NCBI GenBank assembly: GCA_023634235.1
Contig: JAMKCF010000054.1
Coordinates: 62,001-126,000 of the forward strand
From: Pisaster brevispinus
Taxonomy: Eukaryota > Echinodermata > Asteroidea > Forcipulatida > Asteriidae
DNA length: 64,000 nucleotides
Direction of reading: 5' to 3'
Both the position numbers and the translations under genes were made by a program. Shown piece after piece: positions 13,453 through 25,400 of the stretch. The notes below the pieces were generated by a model. It saw nothing but the letters and a program-made list of their open reading frames with translations, ran no database searches and was not told the DNA's origin. Every line of letters starts with the position of its first letter. Position 1 is the stretch's first letter.

Positions 13453-13549
13453 ATCGTGTACATACACGGTAACTTATCGTGTTATACGTACACGATAAAT
13501 CCAAACGTATCGTGTACGTACACGATAACTTATCGTGTACGTACACGAT
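13453..13549. repeat. Array of four ATCGTGTAC/GTACACGAT palindromes
   Basis: Four copies at 13453-13470, 13476-13496, 13509-13526 and 13532-13549. The last two are perfect 18-bp palindromes; the first is degenerate and the second has a 3-bp insertion. Copies 1 to 2 and 3 to 4 are each spaced 23 bp start to start. It could form cruciforms or bind a dimeric factor; function is not known. Confidence 0.9.
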
Positions 13550-14074
13550 GAGAACAATATTTTTTTTATTCATGTGGCGGCAATACGCTTCCGTAGTCTT
13601 TAGCTTAGGGCCTAGAACAAAATCTTTCCCGCTTACAATACAGATATACGTCTCTGGTTGTGTCATGCTTCTTTTGCAATAACAACAATCGGTCACTTTT
13701 TTTTTTGTTATTTTTTTGTACGAGGAGGATATAAAAAAATATGGAAACAAAAGAATGTCGGTTAAAACAATTTTTTGTAGGCAACTTCCTTCACAAGGCA
13801 TGCCAGTTTACAATGCTAATCGCACTTACACGTGCCTTTCCTGTCTGCCATTAATTTTGAGTGTCAAAATGTACACAAAATAAAGAAATTTGCTCCTAAA
13901 CTGGTGGAAATGGTAGACGCGCATTGTGCGGAGATGTTCCGCGTCGTGCAAGCTGTATACATTTATATACTGATCTGACTTGCACAGCTGAAAAAGGGGT
14001 CAGGTTACAGGTTATCTCCTTTCTTTTGATCATACGAAAATTCTAGCCCCCAATAGTTTTCAAAGAAGGCTCGA

Positions 14075-14365
<291 letters not shown>

Positions 14366-14495
14366 CGATTCTTATATAGCGCTTTATCACAGCCCGAGGG
14401 GCGTATCAAAGCGCTTCTGACATTATTACCCCTGGTCACTGGGCCATATATTTCATTCCATAAACCATCTCAGCTCCCTGGGGAGTATACAGCCG
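14366..14495 (-). mobile_element. SINE 3' end, reverse orientation
   Basis: The reverse complement contains GGGAGCTGAGATGG, then ATGGCCCAGTGACCAGGGG and GGTAATAATG. This corresponds closely to the end of the tRNA-derived SINE at 60145-60415 (GGGAGCTGAGAAGG, ATGGCCCAGTAACCAGGG). Beyond that point it carries TCAAAGCGCTT and GCGCTATATAAGAATCG before the AAT tail. The tRNA-like head is missing, so the copy is truncated. Confidence 0.75.
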
Positions 14496-14927
14496 GTGAA
14501 ATGTGAAAACTATTATTAAAATCATTCAAGTCAAGAGAGTATGATTTCCCCATTGTGTCAGGGGTAAGGGTGCACCACACTCAATAGGCCAAAACGCCAT
14601 ATCAAACTGACTATCATTCAAATCTTTTGAATAATAATGTTTTTGAGGTCATGAAATTAATAGATTGTGTAACTATAACAATTTATCACAACATGGGGGC
14701 TCTGTACTTTAACTTTTGAGGTTGATCAATAGGCGTTAAGGTCCGGGTTTATTTGGCTTGTCTCATGAAAACTGGCAGCAAATCGGTTTGGGGAAAAAAC
14801 TAATTTTCGGGGTGCTTTTTTCTGGCTTATCAAGCAACATTTCCAAAAGGCCGACCTGCCAAAATATATGTTTTGAATATTTTTGAATATTTAGCATTAC
14901 CATTAGTTGCTATGGGAGTTTATTTAG

Positions 14928-16072
14928 TGGTGCACCCACAGACATTATAATACCTGTCTGTGGGTGCACCCACAGACATATAGGTATTATATGTCTGTGG
15001 TGCACCCACAGACATATAATACATATAGACCGACAGCACCTATGGAAATCAACGTCTGGATACCGTAATTTTGAAAGTACCCGACCATACCCAAACTATG
15101 GGCAAAATCCGCGAAAACGCAAGCGAAAACACGTGTAAAGCAATGGGCGAGCGGGTGGATGATGATAGAAAATTTGTGTTTTAAGGGTGAAAAAATCACC
15201 AACAGACTTGGAAACAATGTTTAATCAACAACTAGATACCTTTTCTCACGTTGGTTGTTTGCCGTTTCTCCTCTTTTTACTGAACTTTCTCCAAATCGAT
15301 AAAAGTAGATGGAATTATTCTTCGTATCAACAAAAATTCGTTCGTCAAACACTTTCCGGCCAAAGTGCGCGTCGGTGCGTGTTTTGCGCGGACGCTGATG
15401 ACGCGTACCGCCTATAGATTAACGTGCTACTGATATACGCGATTGTTTGAAGTGCATTCCACGCGAGCGTACGCAAAACGTGCCGAAGGCATGCATGCAA
15501 GGCGGGCCGGAGTGTGCACAACGTTGTGTTATAGAGCGAGTCCAGGGATTATTTCCCGAAAATGAAGTTATAGAAACGACGTTTTATACGGTTAAACCTC
15601 AACGCCCAACATTGTAAACGGCTGTTATGGAATGTTCATGAAGTGAGGTTTCTTAAATTTCAAGATAAAAACTAGATTTTCACAATGAAAACGACACAAA
15701 CGTGTAGAAAGTGACAGTTCTGTAGGCCTTGGCCTAGGCTATATGTATAATAATTTTGTTTACAAATTTTTACGATTTCCTCCCCAAAATCAGCAAAAGT
15801 TAATCAAACAACTTTTTTGACGACTCCAGTTATTACAAGAATTTCCTTAAATTCCATCACTTAATTTACAATTCATCATCGGGTCAATATCTCCTGTAAA
15901 TTCAGAAAAAGTCCATGAAAACGGGACCACTGCCTCGCGGCTATGCCTAAACGTGTACAAAAAGTGTTGACGCGTCTTCACTTCCGCCCATAGTTTGAGA
16001 AAGTCCAAAATTTCAGTTTAGCGCCCCCTGCTGTCCGTCTATAGGTATTATGTCTGTGGGTGCACCCGTGCT
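14928..16072. mobile_element. Non-autonomous DNA transposon-like element with palindromic termini
   Basis: The left end (14928-15032) holds three copies of GTGCACCCACAGACAT-type sequence, including a perfect 24-bp palindrome at 14955-14978. The right end (about 16027-16069) carries the inverted counterpart (CTGCTGTCCGTCTATAGGTA, then GTCTGTGGGTGCACCC). The pair bounds about 1.1 kb with no transposase-like frame. It ends about 380 bp before the start codon of the next gene, so it may lie in that gene's promoter region. Confidence 0.65.
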
Positions 16073-16452
16073 GTTTGTGTTTGACAAGCGCCCTCTCACG
16101 GTGTAGAACAATAATTTCTTCGTATACGCTTTCCCCTGCATTAAATCATCGATCGACCACAGTTGAGTTAGTACATAGTAAAAAGAGAGAGACATGGCAG
16201 CGATGTTTTCTTATCATCATGACTGTATTTTGGGATGTTTGTTTACGGTATGATCTGACATAACTACACTCAAATTACAACATCAGAATGATGATAAACC
16301 CAATACCACTGCCGGAACTAGGAACCGATTTTTTTTCCAGAAGTGTCGGTTTATGACTGAGTCATGACTCATGATCCACCATTGATTTCAATTCAGCCTA
16401 GAAAGACTATTGACAGAGAACGCGGAATTTAGGTGCCGGGCGGAGCAGGACC

Positions 16453-19400
16453 ATGGCCCAGTTGCAGAATGGCAGGGAGGAGTCCCAGCTTATCAACGGC
16501 GGTAAAGCCGATGACTCACTGGTCCAGCTGGCTGGCCGCAAAGTCAACGGAGAACACTTCAATGGTAACAACAACACAGAACCAGAACCAGCAGAGGATA
16601 ACCGGGAAACGAGTGAACCTTTGTACATGAATAGCCATTTTTTAGTGAATGGAACTGCACCACCAACAGAGAGTGAACTTCTCCAACACATCAGTGATGC
16701 TATATCAAATTTCAGTTTAAATCCAAGACCAAGGTCAGAATTATTCTCTTCTCCTCAAGCAACAACACCACGTACGCCTGCCGTTGCTCCCAAACCGTCC
16801 AAAACTAAAAATCCGCATCCGACTCGGCAGCAGTGTGTTCGGGGCAAGTCTGCCAACCAAATGGGGTACCAGTTTTATGTCAATGAAAATGCTGCTAAGA
16901 AAGTTGGTAACCATCAGCAAGTGGCAGAGGCCAAGAGTGAATCAGATGGTGAGAACAGAACTCTGAGGTTTGTTGGGAAACGAGGCCTTACCACAGGAGA
17001 TGGAGATGATATAACAAGTGCAAAAGGAACAGTGAGAGGCGTCACTAACAGGGTTAGGGCGGGTATTATGAACTTCACTTACAAGCCGCTAAACCATGCA
17101 AAGGTAAGTAGTCAAAGCAGTGGGTAAAGATGTTGATGTGGAATTATCGTAACCCTCGAGTCTCGCAGAGACTACTCACCACAGAGTCTAGAACGCTGAA
17201 TCTAAATTGCTACTTTTTCCTGTACCGGGTAGTGTTATTATGACCCCAGGAGTGATCTTCTCTGGGTAGTGTGAAATAGTCCAAAGATTGGAGACATTAC
17301 TTTTCATCACATAATGACTGAGTGTTGGTCGTTCATAATAAATCCAAGAGAATCGAACAAAGCATAGCCATACAAATGATGTAGGCGTTGTATCACTAGG
17401 GTGGATGTGACAAAATTCAGCTTAGTCTAAATTGAAAATGTAAAATTACTAAATTTGCACATAACTAGCTGACTAGTGTAGGCCTATATAATATAGGCCT
17501 AAGTCCAAAGTGTACCATGGCGGAAGTTATATTGTTGAATGAAGTTTGTAACCCAACAATCAGGCACCGTGATCTAACAATACATTCATCCCTGGACTGA
17601 CTCAATGAGACCATAGAGCAAGGAACCCCTCTATGATGAGATGGTGCACTACAAATGTACAAAATTATTATTTTTATTAATGATCATTGCAAAGTTAGAT
17701 GTTAGTCATCTTTCTTTTCTCTAAAAAATTTCAAACAGGGTCGAATAAAAATTAAGGTGTTAGTAACACTTTCTTTTGTTCATAAAATGAACTCACAGTG
17801 TTTCAGCAGTGACAGTTAGCTTTTTGATGTTGAACGCCGTGGATTTCCTACACTCACTGGAGAAGTTCCAAGGAGGGAATAACTATGCTGAATCTGACTG
17901 CCACTTCTTCACTCATCAATACCAAAAACAATAGGCCCTATAAAACATCTTAATATTTAAATAAAGATACTTTTTTCTGGCGAATGTTTTTCTTACAAAT
18001 AACCTTGCAATCCCCCAACATAAAAAAAATAGAGAGAACTCTAAAAGCTCAAAGGGCCCAAATCTTTCCAAATCCTGGCTTACAACCACAATCCTTCTAA
18101 TGTACATTAGATCCGTTTATGACAGGCACCCTATGAGTACTAACTGACCCGCAATAAAACCCAGATCCTTGTAAATCCCATTTTAGCCTAAAAGATGCAT
18201 TTACAGTAAGACCTCAAAATCATTTTCCTCCAAACACAGCCTTCTAAACCCTCCAATAGCAGAAACCCACTATGGCCTCAATCCTTCTAGATCTACACCT
18301 CCAGTCTCCACCCACTGGATACTCCATGTCCTTAAATCAAAACCCCAGTCCTTCGGAATCCTTCACTTTGGCAAAGGGAATAGATCCCTCCTCAACCCAA
18401 TCACCTACAGGGAATTTTTCTCCCTAAACTGAGGTGCAGAGGATGGAGAGATTCAGACAAATTACTTTCAGTGAATCAGTGGTCCCTGTTTGTGAAAAAA
18501 AAAAATTAATTATGGTCCGTACTCGACAGTCTGTTACATGTTCCCAAAGTTTGAAAAGAGCTTTCAAGAAGGAAACTTCATCAATATGTAACTACCTGAT
18601 AGTAAAAACACAATGTAAATTTAGGATCGGAAAAATATCAGCATCTTTGAACTTAAGGTTTTCAATAAGAACCTCTCCCTCCCGATTTTTACTGCAAAAT
18701 TATGTCATCCTTGACAGGGTGTAGTTTCATATGAATGCATCATTGACAAGTACACTAGGCCTGCTACAGTGATGTCCCCACTGATTCTATGAAACGTAAA
18801 TTGTACACTTGCAAACTTAATTATTTCACAATATTGTTCTTTCATTTGTACACCACCTGGGAAATAAGATCGTGATTATTTTTCCAAGTGAAGGACACGT
18901 ACAACTGTATACCCTGAAGAATTCTTATCAGAGTCAGAGTCAGGATCAGAGTCTGGTTTTACACATCACAATACAAAAAGTACAGTTACAAATTGATACA
19001 TTACCAGGCCTCATGTAGGCACTGCCTCTAGATGCCTCTGGTCAGTGCCTTGGTGCCCTATAGGCCTAAATGAAATGTTCCAGTAGAAGTTTAAGTTTTT
19101 CTTGTAAAAATGGAGTAGGCCTACCGTGTGCCTGTATCAAGGAAAAATTGCCTTACCATAGCCTTACAATGTAATAATACATGTACAGGCCTGTATTAAA
19201 TCAAAACAGTTTGTGTGCTGTACAATGTACTGTACCATGCTGTTTGTTTTCAATTACGTTTGTAAATTGTACTGTAGACCCAGTAGAAAGAGATCATATT
19301 TGAACTACATGTACTGCGAATAGAGGAACTTGAAAAACGATAATTGTGAATGTGAATAGGAATGCCAAGCTGTTTCTCTGCTATTTGGGTGACCGTGTTG

Positions 19401-22400
19401 ATTCACCGCAGAGCGTGTTGGAATGATCTCTAGCCAAAGCCGCCGGAACATAAGGTTAATTTGACAGAACATGCCACAAAATAATCAGGACTTTGTCCTT
19501 ATTGGATCACACCCTGATTAGTTGAAGTCATAAATGTCAGATTACAATCGCTATGTTGACTTTGGTTCAGTAGAAATAGTTCAATGTTGTCACCAAATGA
19601 TTATTTGTTGTCCTTAAGGCCCTATCGTTTCCATTTTCATAGCAACCAAGAATCTCAGGCATTTGAATGTGGTAATCTGCAATTTAGTACATTGTTAGGT
19701 TAATACTGTACATGTATGTCCGTATGTAGGCTTATACACTGGTGTGTGAGCTTAAGCCAAATATTGTAAGTTTTTGGGTCTTCAAGGGCCCCCTGGTGAA
19801 TCTAAAAGGACCTTAAAGTTCAATGTAGTGGCAATGCTCTCCTCACTTTTAAAACTCCAAGTGATTTACAAGGATCTGTCATCACTCTGGAAAAATCCCA
19901 CCATTGCAACTCAACACCCAGACTGTTGAACTCTGATCCCCAGAGCCATCAGTTTACTGGTGCAGTCCTCAGTCCAACAGCATCCAACAAAACAAGCAGA
20001 GTTGGGACTGGTCAGGGTTATAAAACACCTTTTGTGGCCAAAGAGAGGCTTGAAGGAAAACAGTCTGATCCATTTGTACAAATGAGAACTACCTGTAAAA
20101 CAGTAATTGTTGTTAAACAGGGACTTGCTTAAATAGACAAAAATTGCTACACTATGATAAGGACTTTAGACCCAGGTAGATCAATACGCCTGCTTTTACT
20201 TACAGTGCATTGTGAAAACTTTGCCAACGTGTGGAGAAGGGTACTTTTAAAAAGATTTTTTAGTAAAAACTTAACCTATTTTTAAAAAATAACAATTGCT
20301 TTACAACTAAGTACTAAAAGAAATTAATCTAAATTGTAGCAAAGAGTTTTCATTGGACTTATATCTTACAAATTAATTTTTTTCTCTCGTAGTGTATTTT
20401 GCCACCTGACTAAGTTTATGAAGGAGGGTGTTATACCAAAAAGGTTATTTATTTAAATTATTTTAATTTGTGAAAGGAAAATACTAGATTGCTGAACTTG
20501 TGTATGTACATGTAGAGTGAGGTTACTTGAGAACCCAATGCTAAAAGACCAGCTTTGTATTACATTACATGCATCATGACAACATTTCCAAGAAACCTTC
20601 TCAAGGTCATTATCATCTTGATCAGGTGTATTTTAATCATTACAGAAAGCAGTGAATAATGAAGACGAGAGAGATAAGATTATCATCTACACCACAAGTA
20701 TGCGAATTGTTCGACAGACATTTGAGGATTGTCAGTTTGTCCGCAAGCTCTTTCAGAATCACAGGGTGCGCTTTGAGGAGCGGGACCTCTTCATGAACTC
20801 TCAACACCAGCAGGAGTTGATGGACAGGCTGGACGACACGCAGCAGGTCACTCTGCCTATTGTGTTTATTGATGGAGAGCTAGTCGGGGTAAGTTAACAA
20901 CTTTTAGACATGCATTCAACTTCTCAGAAAACTGAACAACAGTCTTTTCAAACTTTTGTGCGAGGAAGTTTCCTAAGTAAGTCGTTACAGTGTTGCATCC
21001 AAAACACCTTGAAGAGGATGCAGACTTTGCACGCATGCGGGTGAACGCATTACTCGAACATTGAGTGTGCACATTTCTTTCTTTCGTGCGTCTAAGTAAT
21101 GTACACAGGAACCCAACCTTTTAAAAATGTTTTCATGCTGGTGAGACTATTATTGATAAATTTAAGGGTAAAAGGCTCTCCCAGGTTTTTTTGGTGAACA
21201 GAAGGCATTTGGGGTTTGTTCTTCTGGTTCAATGGGCCAGAATTCATGAATGTTATTCTGATACACGAGACTGTAACTAATGGATTATACACAATAGCAG
21301 TCTGCTACATGCACTGGGTTAGAACCCTGTAGTGGGTAAATATATGAAATTAGAAGAAAAGTCCACAGTGCTCTCATTACAATGTTAGATTTATGTCAGG
21401 CAACAATTGATGTAAAAATACCAAAATAGTGTGACAAGTACTATACAATGTAGAACTGTTGAAGAACCTTTTTAAAAGGAATGTTCGTGCATAATGCATT
21501 AAGAGTCACTGCCTGTAAGAATGTACCAAATTAGGGGGGGGTGTGATTCATGGGTTCTCAGATCTTCTTCTAAAAAATCAGAGTGATACACCTTCATACC
21601 AAACTAATATATCCAAAATTTTAGCTTACAGACTCTTTCGGTTTTGGAGTAATAAATTTTCAAAGTTTCAGCCAAAAAACCCTCGTGAAACGACAAGTAC
21701 ATTCCAAGAAAACGCAATAATGTGCGCCAAGCTTGTCCCAAAAAAATTTAAACATTTTTTTAAACCTCCAGTTGGGTGTAAAACACAAGTAAAAAAAAAA
21801 ATTGGGATCTCGTTGGCGCGTCATGTTATGCGGACCTGAACCTTTGACGAACAGCGCCCTCGTGCTGTTTTCAAGGCCTCATAACTCGATGCGCCTTTAA
21901 GATCCCAGGAAATAAACAAGTTTACATGAAAGAACTTGCAGCCCTAAAACAAATTTAAGCACAAAGTGGGTGGGATCTCGTTGGCGCAGAGAGATAATAG
22001 AGGTCAAAGGTCAAATTTTACCAATTTCTTGCGTTTCCGCACCTCCGTAACCTTGCGCGCCAACATCAAAAAACTTTTAAAATGACAACCAGGTGTAAAA
22101 ACAGTTTTCCTCTATGAACAAATAAAACAAGAATCTTGGGATCTCTACAATTTTCATGTTAAAATATTTTTTGAAACTTCTCTAAGCATTTGCATTTCAC
22201 ACATATTAGCCTAGAATTAGCTTCGAACGGCACAACATGCACTTTTCTCATTCTTGTAAATACTTGCGCCAACAAGATCCCATCAATTTTTTCTTGTATT
22301 TGGTTTAGTTTAGTGTTCCTAAACAGATTTCAATTGGAAAATAATTGGGATCATGTTGGCGCACAAATATAACAAAGGTCAAAGGTCGTACCCAACAACA

Positions 22401-25400
22401 ATTTTTTACAATTTCGGGCGATTTTGCGTCATCACGATATATACGCGCCAATATGGTCCCATTAAATTGTCTGCATTTTATGATTATATAGGTTCTCAGC
22501 AACACATAACAAATAAAAACTGTATGGGATTTGTATGGCGCTAAAAATAATCACAGGTCAAAGGTCACAACAGCAATGATGATGTTGCTTCGTGCAAATC
22601 ATGCAATAGAACTCTGTCATACGCGTACGTGTACACTATTGATCCCAAAGTGTTGTAAAAATGACAATTTAACCACTTTTGTTATAAAATAATGATTTAA
22701 TCTGACATTATTGTGTAGCCCATCTTTAAGACACAATTTTGTAAGATCAGATTAAATCATTATTTTATAACAAAAGTGGTTAAATTGTCATATAACAACA
22801 CTTTGAGACAATGTACACATGTATTACACAGTGTGTACATGATGTACATGCATATCCTTATGCATTGCTGTGGCAACCGAAAATGGGCAAAATACCCCAA
22901 TTTCAAAATGTTGCCTAACCATGAAGGAGATGAGTCGCCAAAACGAAATTTAGTCCAGATATAGATTGGACTTGTATCTACAATTGGTCTAAGTTTAATG
23001 TTGGTGGGTAACTGTTGCCAAGGTCAAAGGTCACCAAGAATGTCGGTGTTTTTTAATATTTTCGGTCAAGAACCAACTTTGGAGCCTTGCAAACTTTTTA
23101 TTAAATGAATAAGGGCTCTATCCTTGTTTGAGGATAGCCACATGTGCCTAGATATAATACAATAGCAATATCAAGCTTTTCAAACTATCAATTGTGAGTA
23201 TGAGGGGGTCTGAATATGGAAATTAAATTTTTTCGGCAGATGAAATTAGTGTTTTCAGCATCCTGTAGAGAGAAAAGGGGATGTGATGCTCTTGTTTTGA
23301 GGTCAGATTTGAGCTATTTGGGTGACAGTCACCCTAGGTACCAATTTATAGCTTTGTATCTTTTTTTAAGGCGCGTTTAAGCACATTACAAAACGCAAAA
23401 TATTCATTGTCGCAAATCGCGTTCACTGAAAGGGGGTTGCCACGCACACTTTAAGGGGCCTTAATTTTGGAACGACTTGGAGTTGGAATTTTCTTTTTTG
23501 CATGCTCATTATACACATAGATGAACATTAGAAATGAATTTCAGCCAAATCTGAGAGGTGACCTGCAACCCCATTGGTTGATTTGACATGGAATGACCCA
23601 GTTACAAAACACATGCATATTATACTGGGTCTACATTGTGTGTACTATGCAAGTCCATAAAGTCATGAACTGAAAGTGTGAAGTTTCAACTCATCAACTT
23701 AATGTTATATAACATTTTTAATGTTATTATTGTTACCATATTACTGTTAACATTCATGGACAATTCAGGTACTTTGTACCCCTTCAGGAAATAGCTGAAA
23801 GAAACCTGCAGTAATTATCTTTTTTATTTGTTTTTAAATATTGTTATTTTGTTCACAGTTTCTCTAAAAAAATATAATGCATGTGCTTTTGTTTGCCACC
23901 AACTCCGAGTCTTGATAGCCTCAGAACTTATAAAGAGATAAAGGTTTGTGAAATCATTGATTGAAATGTCTGACAGAGTTCTATTGCATGATTTGCACGA
24001 AGTAACATCATCATTGCTGTTGTGACCTTTGACCTTTAATATTTGTTAGCGCCATACAAATCCCATACAGTTTTTGTTTGTTATGTGTTGCTGAGAACCT
24101 ATATAATCATAAAATGCAGACAATTTAATGGGACCATATTGGCGCGTATATATCGTGATGACACAAAATCGCCCGAAATTGTAAAAATTTGTAGTTGGGT
24201 ACGACCTTTGACCTTTGTTATATTAGTGCGCCAACATGATCCCAATTATTTTCCAATTGAAATTTGTTTAGGAACACTAAACTAAACCAAATACAATAAA
24301 AAATTGATGGGATCTTGTTGGCGCAAGTATTTACAAGAATGAGAAAAGTGCATGTTGTGCCATTCGAAGCTAATTCTAGGCTAATATGTGTGAAATACAA
24401 ATGCTTAGAGAAGTTTCAAAAAATATTTTAACATGAAAATTGTAGAGATCCCAAGATTCTTGTTTTATTTGTTCATAGAGGAAAACTGTTTCTACACCTG
24501 GTTGTCATTTTAAAAGTTTTTTGATGTTGGCGCGCAAGGTTACGGAGGTGCGGAAACGCAAGAAATTGGTAAAATTTGACCTTTGACCTCTATTATCTCT
24601 CTGCGCCAACGAGATCCCACCCACTTTGTGCTTAAATTTGTTTTAGGGCTGCAAGTTCTTTCATGTAAACTTGTTTGTTTCCTGGGATCTTAAAGGCGCA
24701 TCGAGTTATGAGGCCTTGAAAACAGTACGAGGGCGCTGTTCGTCAAAGGTTCAGGTCCGCATAACATGACGCGCCAACGAGATCCCAATTTTTTTTTTTA
24801 CTTGTGTTATGCGCCCAACTGGAGGTTTAAAAAAATGTTAAAATTTTTTTGGGACAAGCTTGGCGCACATTTTTGCGTTTTCCGGGAATGTGCTTGTCGT
24901 TTCACAAGGTTTTTTTCGCTAAAACTTTGATAATTTATTACGCCCAAACCGAAAGAGTCAGCGAGCTAAAATTGTGGATATATTAGTTTGGTATGAAGGT
25001 GCATCACTCTGATTTTTTAGAAGAAGATCTGAGAACCCATGAATCACCACTTGGTACATTCTTACAGGCAGTGACTCTTAAAGCTATACACATGTAACAA
25101 TTACTGATTCGGTTCACAGACTTTGGGCCAATTTCATAGTGCTTAATGGTAAGCCAATTTTCGTGATTAATATAGAAGAAAAATTTGCCTAAGCGCAAAC
25201 AAATTGTGTATTTCACAGGTTAGCAAGAACATTAGACTGCCAGCTCGCACATTTACTACGGATTTTTTATTATAATACATCATTCATTTGTCGGGAGGTT
25301 AGCATGCCTTTTCCGGTGCTATAAAATGGAAATTGACAGTGGGGTAGGCAGAAAATCCTTAGGTTAATTTTGGAAGTTGATAACTTTGAACTATTTTTGT

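Larger units (their letters stand above)
21499..25081. mobile_element. 3.6-kb foldback element with about 1.1-kb inverted arms
   Basis: The left arm 21499-22619 is matched by the inverted right arm 23971-25081, with a 1.35-kb loop. Both outer ends are TTAA (TTAAGAGTCACTGCC and GGCAGTGACTCTTAA), which could be a TTAA target duplication. The left arm is modular. Five blocks of 96-97 bp (21724-21819, 21891-21987, 22057-22153, 22266-22362, 22445-22541) begin with GCGCCAAnnnnGATCCC-type and end with GGGATCnnGTTGGCGC-type sequence; the third block has a weak right edge. Blocks start 166-209 bp apart. Linkers often carry AGGTCAAAGGTCA. No transposase-like frame is seen. It sits wholly inside intron 2 of the GRXCR1-like gene. 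Confidence 0.85.
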
